Shown here: piece by piece, positions 54,356 to 62,682 of the stretch | How positions within the stretch are numbered: position 1 is the stretch's first letter | Layout: each line of letters opens with the position of its first letter | Assembly (NCBI RefSeq): GCF_016908635.1 | Contig: NZ_JAFBEG010000012.1 | Coordinates: 1-64,000, forward strand | Reading direction: 5' to 3' | Length of the DNA: 64,000 nt | From: Sporohalobacter salinus | GTDB lineage: Bacteria > Bacillota > Halanaerobiia > Halobacteroidales > Acetohalobiaceae | Translations under genes and position numbers: made by a program | Notes under the pieces: model-generated | What the model was told of the DNA's origin: nothing | Database searches by the model: none | What the model saw: only the letters and a program-made list of their open reading frames with translations

Positions 54356-56926
54356 TTAAACCCCTTTATAAGTATGTTTACTTTTAATAAATTTATTCCA
54401 TTGTCCTAAAATAGTACCTTCTGCTTCTAAATCAGCTAATTTTGAATTAGATTTTTTCTTAAATAATTCATTTTTAGTCTTTTTTCCAGTAGCATCATAA
54501 CCAATATGCTCAGCTTCAGCCATAAAAACAGGTCTGTTCCATTTTTTCAGAACTTCCTTATGAGCTTCATACTCAACATCCATTTTAGTAATTTCATCTT
54601 TTTCAATTTCTAATTCTCTAATTTCTAATTGATAGTCTTCTAAAATATCATATCCTAGTCGTTTTAAAAAGTTAATTATCGTTTTAGTATAACTATTAAA
54701 TTTCTTCTCAGCAAGTTCTCTTTGAGAATATTTTTTCCTACTACTTCCTCTATTCTTCCAAGTTCTTAATCCTTTCCTAACAAAGCGATTAGAAAAATCA
54801 TTATATAAATTAACTAAACTCTCATACAATACAATAACTTCTTGTTCTAAATCATTATCTAAATAATCTATATCTACTTTTTTACCTATTTTATCATATA
54901 AACTAATAATCTTATTTTTAATTTCACTCAAATCTTCAAATTCATCATCTATACTCTTGTTAACTACTTTCTCTTTTTCTCCTCCAATCCCTAATATTTC
55001 TCCTTCTTCTTCTAATATTTCAATTTCTCCTATTTCTTGATATAAATCTTCAATTTTATCAAATATATTTTGTAAAAATGACTCTAATCCATTATTATCA
55101 ATAAATATCTGTAATTCTTCTGTTAAATTATCTATTAAACTTATTTTTTCTTTTTCCTTATTCAATATATAACGTTCTTTATCTTTTTTCCAACGATTAA
55201 ATTCATCATTTGTAAATTTCTTTATTATTAATATAGAAGTCTTTGAACCAGATCCTGTTTTCTTAAAAGCAAAATCAGGCAGAGAAATAATACCTAAAAT
55301 GTGGGCTCTTTCTTGAATATATTTTCTTACATACCAAAATGAAGAATTGTTTAATATTCCATCAGGTACTATAATAGCCATATGTCCTGGCTGAGAATTA
55401 TCTTTTCCATCATGTTTAGGTTTTAAAAGATCAATATTTCGTTCTAAAAATAAAACATCAGAAGCTTGTTTAGTTTTATCCATTCCTCCACCTAAATCAA
55501 AATCTTTCACATAAGGCTGATCTGTTTCATCATCATCTGCTTTACTACCAAAAGGAGGATTAGATAAAACAATGTCAAATGTACCTTTTTTTATTCCTTC
55601 CACATCATAAGATTCAAAATCTTGTAAACCATCTCCTATCTCAATATTAGTATGACCATCATCAAATATAATCATATCCATCATTGCAACACGAGCAATT
55701 TTTTCGTTTTTTTCTATCCCAAATACTTTGTCATTAAAATTTCTTTCTCTTCTATATCTATGATTTTGATTACTAACATTTAATCTTAACTTTTCTCTTA
55801 CATAAATCAAACTATGTAATAAAAAACCTGCTGAACCACAACTTGGATCTATAATTTTTAAATTTTCAACATTATTATCATCATATAATGACATAATTAA
55901 ATTTACAATAAATACAACCAGATTTCTATCAGTAAAATATTGTCCAAGCTTTTGCTTGAATACCGTGTCTAAAAATTGTTCAAATGCCCTTCCCTTAGCA
56001 TCTGGATCAGTATCAACTAAATTTATATGTTGCATCAAAAGAACAATCTTATATATTTTACTATCATCAGCTTTTAAATCTTCCGTAAAAACACTAGGTT
56101 TCTCATTCTTTATTTTTTTATATTTATTTCTTATTCGCTTAGCTACTTTCTTTCTATTATTAATTTCATGATTCCCTATTTGAAAATCATATGCTTCTTT
56201 ATCATTAGTTCCTAATTCATCTTGAGTCTTTATAAAAATTATCTTACTCATCTCATCAAAAGCCTCTGCTGGATCTTTTGCACCATGATCCCATAAAATT
56301 TGATGACATTTTCTAAAAAGTTTTAACAATTTACTTTGAGTTATCGTTTGTAATTCTCTTTCAGAAGTTGCTTTAATATATTTATATCTTTTAGGCTTCC
56401 CATATTCTTCTGGTAAATCAGTAACAATATTTTTCTTTCTCTCTTTTGCTCCCCACTTTTCTTTTTTCTCATCATCTTTATATAAAGAAAACACTTTTCG
56501 CTTTTCAGTTTGATTATTATCAACAATATAATATTCAGCTGCTAAGTTTAATGCATATACATATTGGTCATTTTTAGCTTTTCTCATTTCTTTTTTAGGA
56601 GCATTTTCTTCTTTAGTCTCAATAACAGCATATACATTATCAGAATTTTTATGTCTTATAACTATATCAGCTCTTTCTTTAGTAACTTTTGGTACAGTCT
56701 CTTCTATTGTAATATCTGATGGATCATATTTATATTGATATAATAATTCAGAATAAACTAAAGCCCTTACATGTTCTTCAGGATTACTAGGACCATAATT
56801 TTGCTCATTCCTTCCTTTAGCATTTACATATTTAATTTTTCCACCATTAATAATAATCTCTCTATTGTCTCTAGCTTTTTGAAAATACTCATTTCTTTTA
56901 TCAACTCTTGATTTCATATAAATCAC
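54356..56926 (-). CDS. Restriction-modification protein: nuclease-like N-terminus fused to N6-adenine methyltransferase
   Basis: Residues about 30-150 resemble the HsdR N-terminal nuclease domain: ERADIVIRH and YAVIETKEEN give the D...ExK pattern. Residues about 300-600 are an HsdM-type methyltransferase with motif I IDPSCGSAGFLL and motif IV LSNPPFGSKAD. A long coiled-coil C-terminus follows. A cut-and-methylate subunit with a separate HsdS is the BcgI (type IIB) or type IIG arrangement. There is no HsdR ATPase gene nearby. It would protect against phage or plasmid DNA. It is first in cassette 2. Confidence 0.85.
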   Translation of the reverse strand: MIYMKSRVDKRNEYFQKARDNREIIINGGKIKYVNAKGRNEQNYGPSNPEEHVRALVYSELLYQYKYDPSDITIEETVPKVTKERADIVIRHKNSDNVYAVIETKEENAPKKEMRKAKNDQYVYALNLAAEYYIVDNNQTEKRKVFSLYKDDEKKEKWGAKERKKNIVTDLPEEYGKPKRYKYIKATSERELQTITQSKLLKLFRKCHQILWDHGAKDPAEAFDEMSKIIFIKTQDELGTNDKEAYDFQIGNHEINNRKKVAKRIRNKYKKIKNEKPSVFTEDLKADDSKIYKIVLLMQHINLVDTDPDAKGRAFEQFLDTVFKQKLGQYFTDRNLVVFIVNLIMSLYDDNNVENLKIIDPSCGSAGFLLHSLIYVREKLRLNVSNQNHRYRRERNFNDKVFGIEKNEKIARVAMMDMIIFDDGHTNIEIGDGLQDFESYDVEGIKKGTFDIVLSNPPFGSKADDDETDQPYVKDFDLGGGMDKTKQASDVLFLERNIDLLKPKHDGKDNSQPGHMAIIVPDGILNNSSFWYVRKYIQERAHILGIISLPDFAFKKTGSGSKTSILIIKKFTNDEFNRWKKDKERYILNKEKEKISLIDNLTEELQIFIDNNGLESFLQNIFDKIEDLYQEIGEIEILEEEGEILGIGGEKEKVVNKSIDDEFEDLSEIKNKIISLYDKIGKKVDIDYLDNDLEQEVIVLYESLVNLYNDFSNRFVRKGLRTWKNRGSSRKKYSQRELAEKKFNSYTKTIINFLKRLGYDILEDYQLEIRELEIEKDEITKMDVEYEAHKEVLKKWNRPVFMAEAEHIGYDATGKKTKNELFKKKSNSKLADLEAEGTILGQWNKFIKSKHTYKGV

Positions 56927-57007
56927 TCCTTACTTTTAAGATTATATTATACATTGTCTTATTTAGTCAAATATATAACTATCAATTTAAAACAAAATTA
57001 GTATGTC

Positions 57008-57138
57008 GCCTAACGTCCCTAGGGTTCGCGACGTCTAGTTCAACCCTACTATAACTTGTCCATATTCTAAAGATTACATATCTAATCTTTAATTTCACCT
57101 ATCCTCCTAGTCTAGATGTCGCTAACCCTATGTTAGGT
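57008..57138 (-). repeat. attC1-like recombination site
   Basis: R'' is ACCTAAC, L'' AGGGTTAGCGACATCTAG pairs with L' CTAGACGTCGCGAACCCT, and R' is GTTAGGC. The pairing keeps only an A/C mismatch and one A/G difference, and the spacers are 2 and 6 bases. R'' with flank (TTCACCTAAC) matches the start of its own cassette at the candidate attI (GTTAGGTGAA at 59033). It closes the first cassette. Confidence 0.87.
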
Positions 57139-57154
57139 GAAGTATGAATGGACA

Positions 57155-58984
57155 TTATGAAAGTTTAATTTCGGAAAATGCAGCTTTATTATCTATTCTT
57201 TTTAACTCATATTTTATGTTATCAGAACTCAAATTTTCCATTCTACTATTTAACTGATTCTCTGCTACATTAGCTCCATTACACATGTTTTTAGCTTCAA
57301 TAACAATTAGAAAAGCTCCATCTTTTTTATTAGGTAAAATTATAATACCATCAAATTCTGCTAAAGGAGTGCTTGAGGTTTTCTTCCAGACTTCTGTAGA
57401 ACCCCCAAATACAATCATGTATCCTTGATAATCTAAATCTAATAACAATTCATTTACCATTCTTATTTCATTCAATTCATCATCAGATAAAAATCCATCT
57501 GCTTTTTCAATATACTTCTGAACCTTTTCAGCAATCTTTTTAGAACCTCTATCACTAAAATACGGTTTCAAAATTGTATTTTGCAATTTCACTGTAGATA
57601 ATTTGAAATTCAAATCCCAGCCAAATACCGTTTTTAAAGCATAATTAATAACACTCTTCTTATTTTCATAAAAATTATCATTTGGATAATTAGTTTTATT
57701 TAAATTGTAATCTAATTTTATTGTTTCAGAAATAAAATTCATACAACTATTTAGTTTGTTTTCATATTTTCTATTATTTTTCAATGCAAAAGCAATTTTG
57801 AAAATATTCCCTTTTGGGTTTTTAAATCCTGAAACTATACAAGTTCGCCTACCACATTTTTCTCTGATTTTCTCCTCCCAAGATATTAAATCTTCTGGAA
57901 ACAAATCTTTATAATTATTAACATTTGAATAAACTAAATCTAAACAATTATTAGAATCCCAATTAACTTCAGGAAAAGTATGCTCTTTATAATTATTAAA
58001 TATATTAACTAATTTATTAGAATCTTTACTCTTAGGTTCTAAAAGCTTTCTTATAACTGAAACATTTTTAAATGTATGTTCATCCTCATATTTATTAAAC
58101 TTTTTCTTTAACTCAATAGCTTTATTAGTAGAAGTTATCATAGAATTACCAGATAAATATAATGAATCCTGTAGTAATATATTTATTTGTTCAATAGTGC
58201 TTTTTAATGTCTTAGCATTATTCGATAATCCACTAAATATTTGTTTTAAATTAACAACAACAGATGATAATTCTAACTTAAAAGGGAGTGGAGCATAAGT
58301 AGAATCTAATAATAGATATGATAACTTTCTAATAACTGAATATATATCCCAATATCTTTTTAAATTACTTTCCTTTTTATTTATATAATCAAGTAAAAGC
58401 TTTATTGATAATTTCAAAAGTCCTTCCTTATCTTTATAATTTGTATATCTATTTAAAAGAAATATAGCATTTATCAAATGAATATTATATATATCAAAAT
58501 CTTCTATCATTTCATCTAGTATGTCTTTTGTCTCTTGATTATTTAGTCCATTTTTTAATCCAGATCTAACTTTAGCTTTATTTTGCTTTAATAAATCTAT
58601 CCAAACCTTTGATGCAGCAAAAGTATCAGGAAAATGCCCCATATTAGCTAAGATAGAAAGACATTGAAATAATTCTCCAACTGTAGGTTTTTCACCAATA
58701 TATTCTACTTCTCCAAAATCATCTTTTTTACTTCCTAATCCAAGTCCTTCTACAGTACTCTTTAATTCATGTATGAGGTGCCATTGTAATATTATGTACT
58801 CATATCTAGTATAATGAGCACCATGAAGGCTATCTGTCAGTGCCCCTAGCTGATTAGTATAATGAAATTTTGCATCAAAATTTAAAGTAGCTAAAAAATT
58901 ATAAAGTTCATTAGCATATGGATAGACATATGTTGATATTAAACCATGTCCATTTAAATTATAACTGATTCTGTTTGCATTCAT
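57155..58984 (-). CDS. Putative defence protein with HD-like region and C-terminal PD-(D/E)xK nuclease motif
   Basis: The 609 residues are not a recognised family. Residues about 45-135 look like a degenerate HD domain: DSLHGAHYTRYEYI and ILANMGHFPDTFAAS mirror the RxH and HDxGH regions, but the HD pair itself is replaced. The middle is helical. Residues about 545-590 contain EFDGIIILPNKK and FLIVIEAKNM, the D...ExK arrangement of PD-(D/E)xK nucleases. As the first cassette it is probably the most recent arrival or the best expressed. A nucleic acid-cleaving defence effector is a reasonable guess. Confidence 0.7.
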   Translation of the reverse strand: MNANRISYNLNGHGLISTYVYPYANELYNFLATLNFDAKFHYTNQLGALTDSLHGAHYTRYEYIILQWHLIHELKSTVEGLGLGSKKDDFGEVEYIGEKPTVGELFQCLSILANMGHFPDTFAASKVWIDLLKQNKAKVRSGLKNGLNNQETKDILDEMIEDFDIYNIHLINAIFLLNRYTNYKDKEGLLKLSIKLLLDYINKKESNLKRYWDIYSVIRKLSYLLLDSTYAPLPFKLELSSVVVNLKQIFSGLSNNAKTLKSTIEQINILLQDSLYLSGNSMITSTNKAIELKKKFNKYEDEHTFKNVSVIRKLLEPKSKDSNKLVNIFNNYKEHTFPEVNWDSNNCLDLVYSNVNNYKDLFPEDLISWEEKIREKCGRRTCIVSGFKNPKGNIFKIAFALKNNRKYENKLNSCMNFISETIKLDYNLNKTNYPNDNFYENKKSVINYALKTVFGWDLNFKLSTVKLQNTILKPYFSDRGSKKIAEKVQKYIEKADGFLSDDELNEIRMVNELLLDLDYQGYMIVFGGSTEVWKKTSSTPLAEFDGIIILPNKKDGAFLIVIEAKNMCNGANVAENQLNSRMENLSSDNIKYELKRIDNKAAFSEIKLS

Positions 58985-59026
58985 ATTTAACCCCTCACTA
59001 TTTAGAATTTAACTAATTCATATTTC

Positions 59027-59154
59027 ACCTAACTTGATTCTTCATGACACTATATTCATATGTAGTGTCGCAAATACTCTATATTTAGATATATTACGAA
59101 ATAGTGTCGCAAACACTCACTATATCTTAGTATTTATGTCTGTCGTAAATACTC
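59027..59154 (-). other. Candidate attI recombination site
   Basis: Between the recombinase stop and the first cassette lie three direct repeats of about 17 bases, at 59063-59079, 59102-59118 and 59138-59154 (plus strand TAGTGTCGCAAATACTC and variants), spaced 36-39 bases. A core GTTAGGT follows on the minus strand at 59033-59027, exactly where the first cassette begins. GACACTA/TAGTGTC also form an inverted repeat around 59046-59069. Integron attI sites likewise pair direct recombinase-binding repeats with a core. Binding is inferred. Confidence 0.6.
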
Positions 59155-59178
59155 ATTATCTATAAAATATTCCTCTTA

Positions 59179-60267
59179 CTAATCTAAATAATCCAGTGGG
59201 CTTTTAATATCCTCAATATTTTTCTTACTGACGTGTGTATATCTTTCAGTAGTTTTAAGATTCTTATGTCCCAATAATTTTTGAATATACCGCAAATCAG
59301 TCCCCTTTTCTAGTAAATGAGTAGCAAAAGAATGTCTTAATGAATGAATTCCTACTTCTTTTTTAATCCCAGCCTTTCTACAAGCTTTTTTAAACACTCT
59401 CTGTACAGAACGCTCTGTTAAATAAGTTCCTTCCTTACCACCTGGAAAAAGCCATCCTTCCTCTATACGGTATTTTTTAGAATATCTTCTAAGTTCCTTA
59501 AGAGCAACTTCAGACAATAGAGTATAACGATCTTTCTTACCTTTTCCCTGCTTTACCCGTATTAACATCCTTTCACTATCAATATCTTCTACTTTTAAAG
59601 AAACTACTTCACTAACCCGTAACCCTGCCGAATAAACTAAATTTAAAATAGCACGATGTTTATAATTTTTTAAAACACTTAATATCTCAGCTACCTCTTC
59701 TTCACTTAATACATTAGGAAGTTTTCTTCCCTTCTTAGGACGTGGAATATTAACAGTTACTCTTTCTTTCTCTAATACTTCATTATAAAGAAATTTAATT
59801 GCACTTAAAGCCTGATTAGTATAACCAGAAGATCGTTCTTGCTTCTCCAAAAGTAATAATAAATATTCTCGTACATCATTCTCTTTTAATTCTTTTGGTT
59901 TTTTCGCATGGTATTCTACATATCTTCTAATATGTCCTAGATAAACATCACAAGTCTTAGAACTATAATTTTGTAATTTAATCTCATCTTTCACTTCTTG
60001 CAAAAAACTTCTCATCCATAATTTTTCAAGTTGCTTCTCTGTTTGATTAACTTCAATATTAAGACTTGAATCTATCACTATTTCTTCATTAGCAAAAATA
60101 TCTAAAAGTTTATTAACTGCATCCTTAGTATAAGGAATAGTCCAAAACTTCTCTTCAGGATGCCACTGGCGACCATAAATTAGCTTAATCTTCTCTACCC
60201 GTTCAGGTGTATAATCAAACTCAACAATTATTTCTTTCTCTTCACCTTTTTTAATCTCAATCCCCAT
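59179..60267 (-). CDS. Tyrosine recombinase, candidate integron integrase lacking the IntI insertion
   Basis: The 362-residue recombinase starts with a roughly 80-residue domain including GRQWHPEEKFWTIPYT. A core-binding domain (about 90-175, with NQALSAIKFLYNEVL) and a catalytic domain follow, with the arginine in AGLRVSEV, lysine in KGKKDR, HSLRHSF, LGHKNLKTTERY and the nucleophilic tyrosine in RYTHV, ending in SPLD as IntI proteins do. The 16-20 residue insertion before the HxxR motif that marks IntI is absent. The ATG at 60267 has AGAGGG upstream; the frame is open to 60378 without a ribosome site. Confidence 0.9.
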   Translation of the reverse strand: MGIEIKKGEEKEIIVEFDYTPERVEKIKLIYGRQWHPEEKFWTIPYTKDAVNKLLDIFANEEIVIDSSLNIEVNQTEKQLEKLWMRSFLQEVKDEIKLQNYSSKTCDVYLGHIRRYVEYHAKKPKELKENDVREYLLLLLEKQERSSGYTNQALSAIKFLYNEVLEKERVTVNIPRPKKGRKLPNVLSEEEVAEILSVLKNYKHRAILNLVYSAGLRVSEVVSLKVEDIDSERMLIRVKQGKGKKDRYTLLSEVALKELRRYSKKYRIEEGWLFPGGKEGTYLTERSVQRVFKKACRKAGIKKEVGIHSLRHSFATHLLEKGTDLRYIQKLLGHKNLKTTERYTHVSKKNIEDIKSPLDYLD

Positions 60268-60519
60268 TCTATCGCCCTCTTTATTTTCGTAAAAAATACT
60301 ATTATTGAAATTTTTTCTACCTAATAATGTTATTAGATAATTAAATACATAATCCCTGTTCAAAATTAAAATTGACACCTTATTTTTCCAAAATGTGATA
60401 AATAGATTATTTATTTAAAGATTATATTAAAAACAATCTTGTTGAATCATTGACAGAAAATCCTACAAATCTTTTCTATAGTTCTTCATATACTAAGTTG
60501 TAAGGAGGTAGGAATAAAA

Positions 60520-60840
60520 ATGACAGAAGAAAACTTAGAAGATAAAGAAAAAGAAGAAAAAACAAAGAATTATGTAGACAAAAATCTTGGCCCAGTAGAT
60601 AACGAGGTTGGCGAAGAAGTTATGCCAGGCATTAAAGAAAACATGAAAACCGAAGAAGATGACGTCTTAACTAATGAAAAGCTAAACGATAATGAATTTG
60701 GAAACGAAGTATTAGGTAACGACCTAAAGGATAATGAAATAATGAACAATAATATTTTGAAAGACGAAACTAATAATAAAAATACTAACAAAGAAAACAC
60801 CTTAACTTCAAAAAAAGAAAAAGACAAAAAAGAAAAGTAA
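60520..60840 (+). CDS. Acidic, hydrophilic, low-complexity protein
   Basis: The 106 residues are rich in Glu, Asp, Asn and Lys, with no hydrophobic core and no recognised domain; it is probably intrinsically disordered. GGAGG ends 13 bases before the ATG (TAAGGAGGTAGGAATAAAA lies upstream), and a perfect palindrome follows, so expression is likely. It is divergent from the recombinase. The acidic composition fits a halophile; function unknown. Confidence 0.68.
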   Translation: MTEENLEDKEKEEKTKNYVDKNLGPVDNEVGEEVMPGIKENMKTEEDDVLTNEKLNDNEFGNEVLGNDLKDNEIMNNNILKDETNNKNTNKENTLTSKKEKDKKEK

Positions 60841-60864
60841 AAATCACTGCCTAATAAACACTTC

Positions 60865-60888
60865 ATCCCCTCACAATTGTGAGGGGAT
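60865..60888. terminator. Bidirectional terminator between the acidic protein gene and pyrE
   Basis: A perfect 24-base palindrome with arms ATCCCCTCACAA lies between the convergent genes. T-richness after the stem is modest, but position and symmetry support terminator function for both. Confidence 0.75.
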
Positions 60889-60913
60889 ACATAACTCATC
60901 TCCTAAATTAAAT

Positions 60914-61486
60914 TTATATATCCCGACTACCTGGTTTATCAATCGGCAGTCCCTTTTCGCATAATGGACATTCCTCTGGTTCATAAGCCTCTACCTCTAC
61001 AGTCAGTAATGCTTCCTTTTGAACACCAAAGTCCACTTCACCGCCACTACGGTCAACTAAGATACCTACGCCTACTAAATCTCCGCCGTTCTTTTCCACA
61101 ACATCAATTACTTCCCGAACCGAACCACCAGTAGTAGTTACATCTTCAACTAATAAAACTTTATCTCCCTCATTAATTCTAAAACCACGGCGCAAAGTCA
61201 TTTCTCCCTCTTCTCGTTCAGCAAAGATTGTCTTCTTACCTAATGCAGCTCCCATAGCATAAGACATAATAATACCGCCAATAGCCGGAGCAATCACCAC
61301 ATCAATCTCCCGCTCATCAAATCGGCTGGCCAATTCTTCACATAACTCCTTTACATATTCCGGATACTGGAACACCTGTGCGCACTGTAAGTATTGACTG
61401 CTATGTTTCCCTGAAGTTAACTTAAAATGTCCTCCCTGTAATACACCTGTCTTTTTAAATATTTCTCTTACTCTCGATTCATTCAT
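60914..61486 (-). CDS. pyrE: Orotate phosphoribosyltransferase
   Basis: The enzyme joins orotate to PRPP to give OMP in pyrimidine synthesis. The 190 residues include LTSGKHSSQYLQCA near 24 and the PRPP motif VLLVEDVTTTGGS near 110. The C-terminal CPLCEKGLPIDKPGSR is typical of the longer firmicute/archaeal-type PyrE. It is last in the carB-pyrK-pyrD-pyrE order but separated from pyrD by 278 bases with an inverted-repeat element. Confidence 0.95.
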   Translation of the reverse strand: MNESRVREIFKKTGVLQGGHFKLTSGKHSSQYLQCAQVFQYPEYVKELCEELASRFDEREIDVVIAPAIGGIIMSYAMGAALGKKTIFAEREEGEMTLRRGFRINEGDKVLLVEDVTTTGGSVREVIDVVEKNGGDLVGVGILVDRSGGEVDFGVQKEALLTVEVEAYEPEECPLCEKGLPIDKPGSRDI

Positions 61487-61596
61487 AATCTATCACTCCT
61501 TATTAGGTTCATTTGCCACAAGACACTTAAATAATATTACAAGTTGTTACAATAATATAATTTAAAAACGCATCACGATAATTCTGCACTATTATT

Positions 61597-61744
61597 GTTG
61601 ATATATTTCAAAAAGCAACTTAAAGCAGCCCCAGAGTGAAAAATAATTAACATATAATAAAAGAAAGATTTATAGTTTAGCTCTGTATCTAATTTATTGC
61701 TAGTTAACTAGGGCTGATTTTGGCAGCGTTTGAAATATATCAAC
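61597..61744. repeat. 148-bp inverted-repeat element between pyrD and pyrE
   Basis: Perfect 16-base terminal inverted repeats, GTTGATATATTTCAAA and its complement, bound the element. Partial pairing continues inward (AGCAGCCCC against AGGGCTG) to about 35 bases. It could be a miniature inverted-repeat transposable element or a large RNA hairpin in the pyr transcript. No second copy was seen in the window. Confidence 0.65.
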
Positions 61745-61764
61745 TCTCACCTGCAACAATTCAT

Positions 61765-62682
61765 CTACTTTATAGCCCTGCCAACTATCTCCTGAACTGA
61801 ATCATATCCATGCTCACACAAATACTCCTCAATCCCATCAATGATCTCCATTGTAACTCTAGGATTACTAAAATTAGCTGTACCTATAGCTACAGCACTA
61901 GCTCCTGCCAGTAAGAACTCCACGGCATCACGACTATTCATAATTCCACCCATTCCGATAATCGGTAGGTCAACAGCCTGAGCCACCTGATAAATCATCC
62001 GTACAGCTACTGGTCGAATCGCTGGCCCTGATAATCCACCAATAGTATTAGCCAGAATTGGTTCTTGTTTATCAATATCTATCTTCATGCCAACCAAAGT
62101 ATTAATTAAAGATATAATATCACTACCAGCTTCCTCCACTGCTTTGGCTATTTCCGTAATATCCGTCACATTCGGCGACAACTTTGTAATCACCGGCAGA
62201 TCAGTATTCTTAGTTACTGCCTCTACTACGCCTGCCGCCATCTCAGGTTCAGTACCAAAGGCTAGACCGCCCTTCTTTACATTAGGACAGGAAATATTAA
62301 CTTCCAAAGCAGCTATTCCCTCCGGTTTCGATAGCTTTTCAGCTAACTTTTGATACTCCTCAATAGTATTAGCTGACATATTAACAATAGTCCGAAACTC
62401 ATAATCTCTAATTTTCGGAAGAATCTCAGCAATAAAGTAATCCACCCCAGGATTTTGCAGGCCAATAGCATTTAACATACCAGCCGGTGTTTCCGCAATT
62501 CGCGGCGTAGGATTGCCCTGTTTCGGCTCTAAAGTAGTACCTTTCACCATCACTCCGCCTAATCTATCCAAATCTACATACTCCTCATATTCTTCGCCAA
62601 AACCAAAAGTCCCAGAAGCCGTAAATACCGGATTACTTAATTGTAACCCACTAAGATCAACTGTTAAGTCAGGTTTATTCAT
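61765..62682 (-). CDS. pyrD: Dihydroorotate dehydrogenase B, catalytic subunit
   Basis: The 305-residue flavoprotein oxidises dihydroorotate to orotate with NAD+ through PyrK. Key parts are [11 protein letters not shown] near 20, NVSCPN-type motif as [12 protein letters not shown] near 130 (catalytic cysteine of class 1B), [11 protein letters not shown] near 165, [10 protein letters not shown] near 215 and [11 protein letters not shown] near 245. It overlaps pyrK by 8 bases, in keeping with a two-subunit complex. Confidence 0.96.
   Translation of the reverse strand: MNKPDLTVDLSGLQLSNPVFTASGTFGFGEEYEEYVDLDRLGGVMVKGTTLEPKQGNPTPRIAETPAGMLNAIGLQNPGVDYFIAEILPKIRDYEFRTIVNMSANTIEEYQKLAEKLSKPEGIAALEVNISCPNVKKGGLAFGTEPEMAAGVVEAVTKNTDLPVITKLSPNVTDITEIAKAVEEAGSDIISLINTLVGMKIDIDKQEPILANTIGGLSGPAIRPVAVRMIYQVAQAVDLPIIGMGGIMNSRDAVEFLLAGASAVAIGTANFSNPRVTMEIIDGIEEYLCEHGYDSVQEIVGRAIK

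Larger units (their letters stand above)
38498..60267 (-). mobile_element. Integron-like gene cassette array with recombinase, candidate attI and eight attC-like sites
   Basis: The recombinase gene (59179-60267) is followed on the same strand by a candidate attI (59027-59154) and eight cassettes ending at attC-like sites with R' ends near 57008, 52720, 49057, 46172, 44579, 43497, 41526 and 38698. Each cassette starts right after GTT or G^TT and ends in an R'' box complementary to its own start. Cassettes carry one or two genes, all but the transposase lacking known mobility functions, and all read away from the recombinase. Four attC sites are split by group II intron copies. Having the recombinase gene in the same direction as the cassettes is unusual for integrons. 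Confidence 0.82.

Noticed and set aside
54356-56926. Classical type I restriction system
   Set aside because: No HsdR helicase gene lies beside it, and the methyltransferase carries its own nuclease-like N-terminus, so a BcgI-like reading is preferred.
59063-59154. Three evenly spaced 17-bp repeats as a short CRISPR array
   Set aside because: Only three imperfect repeats, spacers of about 20 bases that are AT-rich, and no cas gene in the window; a recombinase binding site fits better.
60268-60378. Extended N-terminus of the recombinase
   Set aside because: No ribosome site before it and no resemblance to a domain; the ATG at 60267 is better supported.
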